A stretch of 9,401 nucleotides of DNA from Pseudomonadota bacterium (GTDB lineage Bacteria; Pseudomonadota; Alphaproteobacteria; Rhizobiales; Devosiaceae), in NCBI GenBank assembly GCA_023430705.1, contig JAEYZJ010000367.1:1-9401 (forward strand), read 5' to 3'. The notes beneath the pieces were generated by a model that did no database searches, was not told where the DNA came from, and saw only the letters and a program-made list of their open reading frames with translations. Below, in pieces: positions 1 through 6,624 of this stretch. How positions within the stretch are numbered: the first letter of the stretch is position 1; every line of letters begins with the position of its first letter. A program made the translations under genes and the position numbers.

Positions 1-30
1 AAAACGAAAAGCCTTGATGGCCGCCATCAA
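1..30 (-). terminator. Intrinsic terminator of the minus-strand MBL-like gene
   Basis: On the minus strand a 7-base stem TTGATGG / CCATCAA (bases 30-24 with 20-14) with a 3-base loop is followed within a few bases by the T-rich run TTTTCGTTTT (bases 10-1). This is the classic shape of a Rho-independent terminator. The 5' arm of the stem includes the TGA stop of the gene at 27-533, so termination is placed immediately at the end of that gene. The stem is short and only moderately GC-rich, and the neighbour beyond base 1 is not visible. Confidence 0.62.
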
Positions 31-533
31 ACTTCCAGCGCCAGGCCGGCTTCGAGCGAGGTCAGCCCGGTGCCGTCCAGCCGGTCGCGCAGCGCCGCGA
101 ACGCCTGGTCGACCGCCGCTTCGGGGGCTGCGATCGCGAACAGCCTAGGGCCCACCGCCTCCAGCACGCCCGCGGCGACCTTGCCGGCATCCTCGCCAAA
201 CACCACCACCACGGCCTCCCTGCCCCAGCGGCCGAGCCGCGGCAACGGCGACCGCGCGAGGATGAGCGGCGCCTCGCCCGGGGCCGCAACGATCGCGCCC
301 CCGTCGATCCCGAGCAGCACCACCTCGCCGGGTCCGTCGAGCATCGATCCGGCCCGCCCCGGTTGCCAGGCGGCAGGGTCCGTCACGGGCAGTTCGTCCA
401 TGGCGAATATCCGGTCCGCGCCGGACACGAGTTCATCCGCGTCGACGCCCTCGATCCCCGCGGGATCGCACACCAGTATGCTGCCGCCTGCGTGGATGCG
501 GATGGTCGTTCCGCCGAACCAGGTGAGTTTCAT
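27..533 (-). CDS. Degenerate metallo-beta-lactamase-fold-like protein, 168 aa
   Basis: The N-terminus, MKLTWFGGTTIRIHAGG followed by ILVCDP (residues 19-24), resembles the first strands of UlaG/YtkL-type MBL-fold hydrolases (typically MKITWLGHS...G..ILIDP). In that family a stretch 'AD.ILVTHGHFDH' supplies the metal ligands. Here the matching place reads ADRIFAMDELP (39-49), with no HxHxDH. The protein has a single histidine (H14) and is shorter than usual family members (about 220-240 aa), so an active metallohydrolase is unlikely. Catalytic loss is inferred from the sequence; any remaining function is unknown. The start at 533 is chosen over an in-frame ATG at 611 because GAGG lies 6 bases upstream, the homology begins there, and the longer form would run into ruvX. 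It is transcribed away from ruvX and ends in a terminator. It could be a decayed hydrolase or a structural remnant kept for another role. Confidence 0.7.
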   Translation of the reverse strand: MKLTWFGGTTIRIHAGGSILVCDPAGIEGVDADELVSGADRIFAMDELPVTDPAAWQPGRAGSMLDGPGEVVLLGIDGGAIVAAPGEAPLILARSPLPRLGRWGREAVVVVFGEDAGKVAAGVLEAVGPRLFAIAAPEAAVDQAFAALRDRLDGTGLTSLEAGLALEV

Positions 534-593
534 TGCTTGCCTCGTCGAGCTAGCACAGGTAGCCAGAACCGGACTTTCTGCAAAGGGCATCGA
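534..593. promoter_or_regulatory. Divergent intergenic region between MBL-like gene and ruvX
   Basis: These 60 bases separate two divergent starts and must hold, or lie next to, their promoters. A Shine-Dalgarno GAGG serves the minus-strand gene 6 bases before its ATG, and AAGGG (583-587) lies 6 bases before the ruvX TTG. Possible -35 boxes (TTGCCT at 537-542 on plus; TTTGCA on minus, bases 584-579) have only poor -10 partners at 17-base spacing. No promoter can be named with confidence. Confidence 0.3.
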
Positions 594-1055
594 TTGACCG
601 AACCGGACCACAATCCGCTTTCAGCCCTGCCGCCGACGGGCAAGCTGCTCGGGCTCGACCTCGGCACCAAGACCATCGGGGTCGCGATCTCGGACGGCAT
701 GCGCTATTCCGCGACGCCGCTCGAGACCATCAAGCGCAGCAAGTTCACCAACGACGCCAACCGGCTGCTCGAGCTTGTAGCCGAGAACAACGCGGTGGGC
801 TTCGTGCTCGGGCTGCCGCTCAACATGGACGGGTCCGAAGGCCCCCGGGCACAGTCCACCCGCTCCTTCGCCCGCAACCTTGCCCAGAAAACCGCGCTGC
901 CCATCGCCTTCTGGGACGAGCGGCTCTCCACCTCGGCTGTCACCCGGACCCTGATCGAGGCCGACGTGCGCCGCAGCAAGCGCGCCGAGGTCGTCGACAA
1001 GCTGGCGGCCAGCTATATCCTGCAGGGCGCACTGGAACGGCTGCGCCGCTCGTGA
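594..1055 (+). CDS. ruvX: RuvX/YqgF-family putative Holliday junction resolvase / pre-16S rRNA nuclease, TTG start
   Basis: This 153-aa cytoplasmic protein has the RNase H-like YqgF fold. Visible motifs are LGLDLGTKTIGVAISD (19-34, first catalytic Asp at 22), GLPLNMDGSEGPRAQ (73-87), DERLST (108-113, acidic residue E109) and VDKLAASYILQ (134-144, Asp135). Family members have been described as a Holliday-junction resolvase-like nuclease and as the enzyme that trims the 5' end of 16S rRNA precursor; the sequence cannot decide between these. The frame stays open upstream to an ATG at 363, but that stretch is antisense to the neighbouring gene and unlike the family. A TTG at 594, with AAGGG 6 bases upstream, gives a normal family length. 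The short N-terminal lead (NPLSALPPTGKLLG) is typical of alphaproteobacterial members. It is the first gene of the plus-strand cluster. Confidence 0.9.
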   Translation: MTEPDHNPLSALPPTGKLLGLDLGTKTIGVAISDGMRYSATPLETIKRSKFTNDANRLLELVAENNAVGFVLGLPLNMDGSEGPRAQSTRSFARNLAQKTALPIAFWDERLSTSAVTRTLIEADVRRSKRAEVVDKLAASYILQGALERLRRS

Positions 1056-1088
1056 CCGTGTTCCCGACGCGGCTGGGGCGGGGATAAA

Positions 1089-1117
1089 GGGGCGGCTCGC
1101 TTGCGAGTCCGGCCCCC
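1089..1117 (+). other. GC-rich stem-loop between ruvX and pyrB
   Basis: The arm CGGCTCGC (1093-1100) pairs with GCGAGTCCG (1103-1111) with one bulged base and a very short nominal loop. The pairing extends outward through GGGG (1089-1092) with the C-run at 1113-1117, with one more bulge. No T-run follows, so it is not a standard intrinsic terminator. It could be an attenuation or pause structure, an mRNA-stability element, or a chance result of high GC. It lies about 40 bases before the pyrB start. Confidence 0.35.
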
Positions 1118-1129
1118 GCGCGGTAGACC
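1101..1129 (+). promoter_or_regulatory. Weak candidate promoter for pyrB
   Basis: TTGCGA (1101-1106) and TAGACC (1124-1129) are separated by exactly 17 bases, matching 4 of 6 and 3 of 6 consensus positions. The -10 with its context GGTAGACC is also near the alphaproteobacterial form GCTANAWC. It lies about 26 bases before pyrB and overlaps the stem-loop. pyrB could instead be read through from ruvX, as no terminator separates them. Confidence 0.25.
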
Positions 1130-1155
1130 CCGCCGAACATTCGGAGCGGAGCGGC

Positions 1156-2151
1156 ATGGCTACTTTCCCGCCAGCATCGGTCACACCGGGCCAGCCGGCC
1201 CCAGGATCGGCATCAAGACCCCCATTCCGCCATCGGCACCTGCTGGGCATCAGCCAGCTGAACCAGTACGAAATCGTCGATCTGCTCGATCGCGCCGAGG
1301 CGATGATCCCGATCTCGCGGCAGGAGCGAAAGATCCTGCCCACCCTGTCGGGCAAGACCCAGATCAACCTCTTCTTCGAGAACTCGACGCGCACGCAGTC
1401 GAGCTTCGAGATCGCCGGCAAGCGGCTCGGCGCGCAGGTCACCAACATGTCGGTCAGGACGTCGTCGGTGGCCAAGGGGGAGACGCTGGTCGACACCGCC
1501 ACGACCCTCAACGCCATGCGCCCCGACGTGATCATCGTCCGCCATGCCGCCTCCGGCGCGGTGGAGCTTCTCAGCCAGAAGGTCGGCTGCTCGGTCATCA
1601 ATGCCGGCGACGGCGCGCACGAGCACCCGACGCAGGCCCTGCTCGATGCGCTCACCATCCGCCGCCACAAGGGCTATCTTGCGGGGCTCACGGTAGCCAT
1701 CTGCGGTGACATCGCCAACTCGCGCGTCGCCCGTTCCAACCTGCTGTTGCTCGGCGCCATGCAGGTCCGCACCCGCGTCGTCGCGCCCAGGACCCTGATT
1801 CCGCGGGGCATCGAGGCCCTCACCTCCGAGGTCTATACCGACATGCGCAAGGGCCTCGAGGGCGCCGATGTGGTCATGATGCTGCGCCTGCAGCACGAGC
1901 GGGCGAGCGGCAGGATGATCCCGTCGGTCCGCGAGTACTATCACTTCTACGGTCTCGACGAGGAAAAGCTGAGCCACGCCAAGCCCGACGCCATCGTCAT
2001 GCATCCCGGGCCGATGAACCGCGGCGTCGAGATCGACCCCGCCATTGCCGACGGGCCCCGCTCCGTCATCACCGAGCAGGTGGAGATGGGCGTCGCCGTG
2101 CGCATGGCCGTCCTCGATGCGCTGCTGGCCGACCGCGAGGCCGCCGCATGA
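1156..2151 (+). CDS. pyrB: Aspartate carbamoyltransferase catalytic chain
   Basis: This enzyme joins carbamoyl phosphate and L-aspartate to give N-carbamoyl-L-aspartate, the committed step of pyrimidine synthesis. The carbamoyl-phosphate site FFENSTRTQSSFE (73-85, STRT at 77-80), the loop lysine in SVAKGET (104-110), HPTQALLD (157-164), RLQHER (244-249) and MHPGPMNRG (282-290) are all present, so it should be active. At 331 aa it is longer than the roughly 310-aa E. coli chain because of a proline-rich N-terminal extension of about 25 residues. Pseudomonas PyrB, which forms a dodecamer with PyrC', also carries an N-terminal extension, implicated in nucleotide regulation; the same role here is inference. 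GGAG at 1143-1146 and 1148-1151 supplies ribosome binding. Its stop overlaps the start of the next gene as ATGA, suggesting translational coupling of the two subunits. No pyrI-type regulatory chain is in the window. Confidence 0.95.
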   Translation: MATFPPASVTPGQPAPGSASRPPFRHRHLLGISQLNQYEIVDLLDRAEAMIPISRQERKILPTLSGKTQINLFFENSTRTQSSFEIAGKRLGAQVTNMSVRTSSVAKGETLVDTATTLNAMRPDVIIVRHAASGAVELLSQKVGCSVINAGDGAHEHPTQALLDALTIRRHKGYLAGLTVAICGDIANSRVARSNLLLLGAMQVRTRVVAPRTLIPRGIEALTSEVYTDMRKGLEGADVVMMLRLQHERASGRMIPSVREYYHFYGLDEEKLSHAKPDAIVMHPGPMNRGVEIDPAIADGPRSVITEQVEMGVAVRMAVLDALLADREAAA

Positions 2152-3461
2152 GCAAGCCACTCGTCATTACCAACGCCCGCATCGTCGATCCGGCGAGCGA
2201 CCGCGACGCCCCGGGCAGCATCCTCGTCGAGGACGGCCGCATCGCGGGTCTCACCGATGCCGGCCCGCAGGGCATCCCGGACGGTGCCGACGTCATCGAT
2301 GCGCGTGGCCTCGTCGTCGCCCCGGGCCTCATCGACATGCGCGTCTTCACGGGCGAACCGGGCCACGAGTATCGCGAGACGCTGCAGAGCGCGGCGGAGG
2401 CTGCCGCGGCCGGCGGCGTCACCAGCTTCGTGCTGATGCCCGACACCACGCCCGTCATCGACGACGGCGCGCTGGTCGACTTCCTGCTCCGGCGCGCCAG
2501 CGCCACCGCTTCGGTCAACATCCTCCCGGCCGCCGCGCTGACCCGCGGGCTGCGCGGCGAGGAGATCACCGAGTTCGGCCTGTTGCAGGAGGCGGGGGCC
2601 GTCGCCCTCACCGACGGGCGGAACTCGATCCAGTCCGCCGGAATGCTGCGCAGCGTCTTCACCTACGCGTCGAACTTCGACATGCCGGTGATCCACCACG
2701 TCGCCGACTACACCCTCGTCGGCGATGGCGTCATGAATGCCGGGACCCTCGCCACGGTCTCCGGCCTCAAGGGTATACCTGTCGAAGCCGAGACCATCCC
2801 CCTCGCCCGCGACCTGCAGCTCGCCGCGCTCACCGGCGTCCGCTATCATGCGGCACAGGTTTCGACCGGCGCCGCCGTCGAGCTGCTCGCAGCCGCGAGG
2901 AACCGTAACGCCAGGGTTTCGGCAGGGCTCTCGATCAACAACCTCGCGCTCAACGAGAACGACGTCGCGCCCTATCGCACCTTCTTCAAGCTCTCGCCGC
3001 CGCTGCGCTCCGAGGACGACCGGCAGGCCGTCATCGAAGGACTCAAGTCCGGCGCCATCGACACGATCCACTCCGCCCACGACCCGCAGGACAGCGAAGT
3101 GAAGCGCCAGCCCTTCGCCGAAGCATCTGACGGCGCCGTCGGGCTCGAGACGCTGCTGGCCGCCGCGCTCCGGCTCGTCCACTCGGGCGACGTGCCGCTG
3201 CTCACGATCCTGCGCGCCATGACCAGCCGGCCGGCCGAAATCCTCGGCCTCCGGTCCGGACGCCTCGCGGTCGGCGCCCCGGCCGACATCATCATCGTCG
3301 ACAGCGAGTTCCCCTGGGTGGTGAAGGAGACCGAGCTGCGCTCGCGCTCCCGCAACACCGCTTTCGAGGGGGCGCGGATGCAGGGCGCGGTGATGCACAC
3401 GTTCGTTGCGGGCAAGCCGGTCTTCAGCCATGCTGCGACGCGGGAGGGCTCCAGCGCATGA
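2148..3461 (+). CDS. pyrC': Inactive dihydroorotase homologue (PyrC'), likely structural partner of PyrB
   Basis: The 437-aa protein keeps the amidohydrolase layout: an N-terminal beta-sandwich part (ITNARIVDP), a barrel opening at APGLIDM (58-64), and a C-terminal return with GRLAVGAPADIIIVD (371-385). The catalytic residues are gone. The HxH metal motif of PGLIDMHVHLREPG-type enzymes is R65-V66-F67 in DMRVFTGEPG. The HH of the VTPHHL motif is replaced by SINNLAL (262-268). The DHAPH catalytic Asp aligns with A310 in IHSAHDPQ (307-314). The family's HVST histidine is Q237 in QVST. In Pseudomonas such a PyrC' does not make dihydroorotate but is needed to assemble active ATCase with PyrB; that is established there and inferred here. 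It overlaps pyrB by ATGA and has GCGAGG 7 bases before its start. Automated tools would probably call it dihydroorotase; a true pyrC is expected elsewhere. Confidence 0.9.
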   Translation: MSKPLVITNARIVDPASDRDAPGSILVEDGRIAGLTDAGPQGIPDGADVIDARGLVVAPGLIDMRVFTGEPGHEYRETLQSAAEAAAAGGVTSFVLMPDTTPVIDDGALVDFLLRRASATASVNILPAAALTRGLRGEEITEFGLLQEAGAVALTDGRNSIQSAGMLRSVFTYASNFDMPVIHHVADYTLVGDGVMNAGTLATVSGLKGIPVEAETIPLARDLQLAALTGVRYHAAQVSTGAAVELLAAARNRNARVSAGLSINNLALNENDVAPYRTFFKLSPPLRSEDDRQAVIEGLKSGAIDTIHSAHDPQDSEVKRQPFAEASDGAVGLETLLAAALRLVHSGDVPLLTILRAMTSRPAEILGLRSGRLAVGAPADIIIVDSEFPWVVKETELRSRSRNTAFEGARMQGAVMHTFVAGKPVFSHAATREGSSA

Positions 3462-4081
3462 ACTTCATCATCGCCGCCGTCATCGGCTACGTCCTGGGGT
3501 CCATCCCGTTCGGGCTGCTGCTGACCCGGGCGGTCGGCATCGACATCCGCTCGATCGGCTCGGGCAATATCGGCGCCACCAACGTGCTGCGCACCGGCAA
3601 CCGCTGGCTCGCCGCGGGCACCCTGCTGCTCGACGCCGGCAAGGGGCTCGTGGCCGTCCTCATCGCCCGCGCCTTCCTGGCGCCCGGAGCGGAATCGCCG
3701 GACTTCATCGTCTACACCGCCGGCATCGCCGCCTTCCTCGGCCATGTCTTTCCGGTCTGGCTCGGCTTCAAGGGCGGCAAGGGCGTCGCCACCTATATCG
3801 GGGTGCTGCTGGGCTGGAACTGGGTGGTCGGGCTGATCTTCTGCGGCGTCTGGCTGCTGGTCGCGTTCGGCCGCAAGTACTCGTCGCTCGCGGCCCTCAC
3901 GGCGGCCGCCACGGCGCCGCTGTTCGCCTATTCGCTGGCCGGCTCCGACACGCAGGGCTATGCCTTCGCCGCCGCCTGCGGGGTGCTCTCGCTCATTCTC
4001 TACTACAAGCACTGGCCCAATATCCGCCGGCTGTGGGACGGCACCGAGCCCAAGATCGGTTCCGAGAAGAAAGCGGGCTGA
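3458..4081 (+). CDS. plsY: Glycerol-3-phosphate acyltransferase PlsY
   Basis: PlsY is the inner-membrane enzyme that moves an acyl group from acyl-phosphate (made by PlsX) to glycerol 3-phosphate, giving lysophosphatidic acid. The 207-aa protein has the family's hydrophobic segments and its three conserved loops: SIGSGNIGATNVLRTG (32-47), GHVFPVWLGFKGGKGVAT (95-112) and KHWPNIRRLWDGTEPKI (184-200). LLDAGKG (57-63) and the N-terminal GSIPFG (14-19) are also conserved. Length is normal for the family. The start shares ATGA with the pyrC' stop, and GGGAGGG lies 9 bases upstream, so translation is probably coupled. plsX is not next to it here, so the partner must be encoded elsewhere. Confidence 0.95.
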   Translation: MNFIIAAVIGYVLGSIPFGLLLTRAVGIDIRSIGSGNIGATNVLRTGNRWLAAGTLLLDAGKGLVAVLIARAFLAPGAESPDFIVYTAGIAAFLGHVFPVWLGFKGGKGVATYIGVLLGWNWVVGLIFCGVWLLVAFGRKYSSLAALTAAATAPLFAYSLAGSDTQGYAFAAACGVLSLILYYKHWPNIRRLWDGTEPKIGSEKKAG

Positions 4082-4086
4082 TCCGG

Positions 4087-5205
4087 ATGGGGCGCGACGG
4101 CATCGGACTGACGCCGTCGCAGCGCATCGCGTGGCTGCGGCTCATCCGTACCGACAATGTCGGCCCACAGACCTTTCGCCAGCTGGTCAATCGCGAAGGT
4201 TCGGCCGAGGCCGCCATCGAGGCGCTGCCGCGCCTGATGCGCGGGGTCGGCACCACGATCCACATCCCTTCCGTCAGTGAAGTCGAGGACGAGATCGCCG
4301 CGGTCGCAAGGCTGGGCGGCCGGCTGGTGGCATCGGGCGAGCCCGACTATCCACCCCTCCTCCGCTACATCGCCGGCGCCCCGCCGGTACTGACCATCGT
4401 CGGGGGCGAGAACCTCGACCTGCGGCGCACCGTCGCCATCGTCGGGGCCCGCAACGCCTCGGCGGCCGGGCAGAAGTTCGCCCGCATGCTGGCGAGCGAA
4501 CTCGGCGAAGCGCGCTACACCGTGGTCTCCGGCCTCGCCCGCGGCATCGACGCTGCCGCCCACGCCGCCGCACTCGCTACCGGTACGGTCGGCATCCTCG
4601 CCGGCGGGCTCGACCGGATCTACCCCGAGGAGAACATCCCCCTCGCCCGTGACATCGTCGCCCATGGCGGCGCGCTGCTGGCGGAGATGCCGCTCGGCTG
4701 GGAACCGCGCGCCCGCGACTTCCCGAGGCGTAACCGCCTGGTGTCGGGTCTGGCGCTCGGCACGGTGGTGGTCGAGGCCGCGAAGCGCTCCGGTTCCCTG
4801 ATCACGGCCCGCCTCGCCCTCGAACAGAACCGCGAGGTCTTCGCCGTGCCCGGTTCGCCGCTGGACCCGCGCGCCGAGGGCGGCAACGCCCTGATCCAGC
4901 AAGGGGCAAAGCTCATCACGGGGGCCGCCGACATCATCGACACGCTGCGCGAGGCCGACCCGTCCCGCACCAGCCTGCTCGAGCCGGACTGGTTGCCCGA
5001 TGGCGAGGCCCACGATTCGCTGCCGCCCTCGGCGGACGAGCGTTCGCGGCTCATCGACGCGCTCAGCGTCACGCCCGTGCCGGTCGACGACGTCATCCGG
5101 TCCACCGGCATCGACATCGGCCGCATGCAGACCCTGCTGCTCGAGCTCGACCTCGACGGTCGCATCGAATGGTCAAGCGGCCAGCTGGTAGCGCTCCGTC
5201 CCTGA
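4087..5205 (+). CDS. dprA: DNA processing protein DprA (Smf)
   Basis: DprA binds single-stranded DNA and loads RecA on it; in transformable bacteria it protects incoming DNA, while its role in others is less clear. The 372-aa protein has an N-terminal helical region (about 10-60), then the Rossmann-type DprA core: VAIVGARNASAAGQ (116-129), VSGLARGIDAAAH (147-159), GILAGGLDRIYPEEN (169-183), RARDFPRRNRLVSGLALG (208-225), SGSLITARLALEQNREVFAVPG (235-256, nucleotide-fold core) and NALIQQGAKLI (267-277). A C-terminal winged-helix domain (about 318-370) follows. The frame is open far upstream, but that part is a shadow of plsY; the ATG at 4087 lies 5 bases after the plsY stop and starts the homology. 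The ribosome-binding site is weak (GAAGAAAG is inside the plsY end). The 3' end overlaps the opposing membrane-protein gene by 33 bases. No competence genes are seen nearby. Confidence 0.93.
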   Translation: MGRDGIGLTPSQRIAWLRLIRTDNVGPQTFRQLVNREGSAEAAIEALPRLMRGVGTTIHIPSVSEVEDEIAAVARLGGRLVASGEPDYPPLLRYIAGAPPVLTIVGGENLDLRRTVAIVGARNASAAGQKFARMLASELGEARYTVVSGLARGIDAAAHAAALATGTVGILAGGLDRIYPEENIPLARDIVAHGGALLAEMPLGWEPRARDFPRRNRLVSGLALGTVVVEAAKRSGSLITARLALEQNREVFAVPGSPLDPRAEGGNALIQQGAKLITGAADIIDTLREADPSRTSLLEPDWLPDGEAHDSLPPSADERSRLIDALSVTPVPVDDVIRSTGIDIGRMQTLLLELDLDGRIEWSSGQLVALRP

Positions 5206-6516
5206 CCGCTCGCGCAGCAGCGGCAGGGCCGCGAAGGCCAGCCAGTGCAGCACCACCGGCGCCGCGTACATGAGCCCGCCGGGGGTCAGGAACTGTGGCA
5301 GCAGCACTTCGGTCAGCGGGTTGGCATAGTCCGCATTGGCGAACATCTCCGTACTGGCCGCGACCAGCGACAGGACGAGGCTCACCGCCAGCAGCAGCAG
5401 GGCAATGGCCTGCCGCGCGCGTCCCTCCGGCCAGGCGAATGCCAGGGCGACAGCCGCGAGCGGCAGCATGGCGACGAGGTGGCGCGGCCCCGTGGACGAC
5501 CCGCCGTCCCAGTAGTGGTAGCCGGAGTTGATCAGCAGGTAGCTCAGTACCGTTCCGGCCACGACGGCCGTCAGTCCGCGCCGGCCCGCCTTCCACATGG
5601 CCACGAGCCCGAACGGCACCACCAGCAGCACCGGCGCCATCGGCAGCAGGCCACGGTAGGGCCCGAACAGCAGTTCCCCAAGCACGACCGGATCCGGAAC
5701 CGAGACGCCGAACAGCCCGCTCCTCATGCCCTCGAACCCCACCACCTGCGCATAGCCGAGGCGGAACGGCGAGCCGAAGGCCAGCGCGTTGTAGACCAGC
5801 AGCGGCGCGATCCCGATGGCGCCTCCGGCGAGGAGGCCCGTGATCGCCCCCATCCGCCCCGCGGACCTCGCGACAGCCCAGGCGCCGATGAGCATCGCAG
5901 CCGGGGCGGCGGTGAGGTCCACGACCATCAGCAGCCCCAGCACGAGGCCCGTCGCCAGGGCGCGCCGGGGCGACGTCCGCTCGCTCCAGCCCACGATCGC
6001 GACCGCGAACAGCAGCAGGCTGCCGGTCGCGGCATGGGCGAAGAAGGTTGCCGACCAGCCGAAGAACGGCGTGCCCAGCGCCAGCGCCGCGCTGGCGAAG
6101 ACCGCGGCAGCGTCTCCGGCGCCGAGCCTGCGCACGAACAGATAGAGCACCGCCGTCGCCAGCGCCGCGAGCAGGCTCACCGTGCTCACCGTCGCAACCG
6201 TGACGTAGCGCACGAACACCACGATATCATCGGGGTCGTCATGCCCTGCGGCGGCCATCGCCTGCCGCGCCAGCGCCACCGCCGGCACGGCCAGCAGCGA
6301 GAGGCCGGGCGGCTTGTCGGCATAGAACCGGCCGTCATGCTCGGCCTTGTCGACGGTCAGGGGCGCGAAGCGGTCGATGTCGAGCCGCCCGTCGGTCATC
6401 GCGACGGCGAGCGCCGTGCGGGTGATGTGCTGGGGATTGCGACCGTCCTCCGGCGCGTAGCGGACGAATGCCACCAGTGCGATGAAGAAGATGATCAGCG
6501 CCTTGACGATGCGCAT
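5173..6516 (-). CDS. Polytopic membrane protein, probable GT-C glycosyltransferase-like
   Basis: The 447-aa protein is very hydrophobic, with roughly ten or more membrane segments (for example 5-19, 70-90, 104-127, 135-149, 160-177, 190-216, 223-247, 291-308, 315-330, 348-362, 369-386, 413-433). The first, presumably periplasmic, loop is rich in acidic and polar residues (YAPEDGRNPQ; TDGRLDIDRFAPLTVDKAEHDG) and ends in FYADKPPGLSLLAVP (64-78). A later loop reads YHYWDGGSSTGPRHL (333-347), close to the WGGxSxGPRYL pattern of GT-C membrane proteins. Such enzymes use polyprenyl-phosphate sugars outside the membrane; donor and acceptor are unknown here. The start at 6516 (GGGGA about 6 bases upstream, good signal-anchor helix) is preferred over an ATG at 6543. 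It faces dprA and sits alone between dprA and topA without sugar-pathway neighbours. A non-enzymatic membrane protein is possible. Confidence 0.75.
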   Translation of the reverse strand: MRIVKALIIFFIALVAFVRYAPEDGRNPQHITRTALAVAMTDGRLDIDRFAPLTVDKAEHDGRFYADKPPGLSLLAVPAVALARQAMAAAGHDDPDDIVVFVRYVTVATVSTVSLLAALATAVLYLFVRRLGAGDAAAVFASAALALGTPFFGWSATFFAHAATGSLLLFAVAIVGWSERTSPRRALATGLVLGLLMVVDLTAAPAAMLIGAWAVARSAGRMGAITGLLAGGAIGIAPLLVYNALAFGSPFRLGYAQVVGFEGMRSGLFGVSVPDPVVLGELLFGPYRGLLPMAPVLLVVPFGLVAMWKAGRRGLTAVVAGTVLSYLLINSGYHYWDGGSSTGPRHLVAMLPLAAVALAFAWPEGRARQAIALLLLAVSLVLSLVAASTEMFANADYANPLTEVLLPQFLTPGGLMYAAPVVLHWLAFAALPLLRERSGTERYQLAA

Positions 6517-6585
6517 TCCGTGTCCCCGAACCCCGGGGCACATCTAGCAGGCGCCGGTTAACGCGTCCGCCATGCCCACAAATTC

Positions 6586-6600
6586 TTCCCCGTAGGGGAA
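6586..6600. promoter_or_regulatory. Perfect palindrome TTCCCC-N3-GGGGAA, possible operator
   Basis: TTCCCC (6586-6591) and GGGGAA (6595-6600) are exact inverted repeats around GTA. The site ends 24 bases before the topA -35 box and about 70 bases upstream of the minus-strand gene's start, so it is placed where a dimeric regulator could act on either. No T-run follows on either strand, which argues against a terminator. The regulator is unknown, and a 6-base arm can arise by chance. Confidence 0.35.
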
Positions 6601-6624
6601 TGTCCGGCGGCCGGTCTGCCCCGG

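Noticed and set aside
363..593. An upstream extension of ruvX to an ATG at 363
   Set aside because: The extra 77 residues are antisense to the MBL-like gene and unlike the family; TTG at 594 has a ribosome-binding site and gives the normal length.
534..611. A longer N-terminus of the MBL-like protein from ATG at 611
   Set aside because: The added 26 residues have no family similarity and overlap the ruvX start; the ATG at 533 has GAGG at good spacing.
1947..3431. A 494-codon minus-strand frame across pyrC' and a similar one across pyrB (1213-2160)
   Set aside because: Both are rich in Asp, Arg, Gly and His with no motifs, and lie opposite complete conserved genes; they reflect third-position GC bias.
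3406..4086. A DprA fusion with a long N-terminal region
   Set aside because: The upstream open frame is arginine/histidine-rich shadow sequence within plsY; the DprA homology starts right after the ATG at 4087.
5245..6561. A 438-codon plus-strand frame opposite the membrane-protein gene
   Set aside because: It is low-complexity Arg/Gln/His sequence. The minus strand gives well-formed membrane segments and conserved loops.
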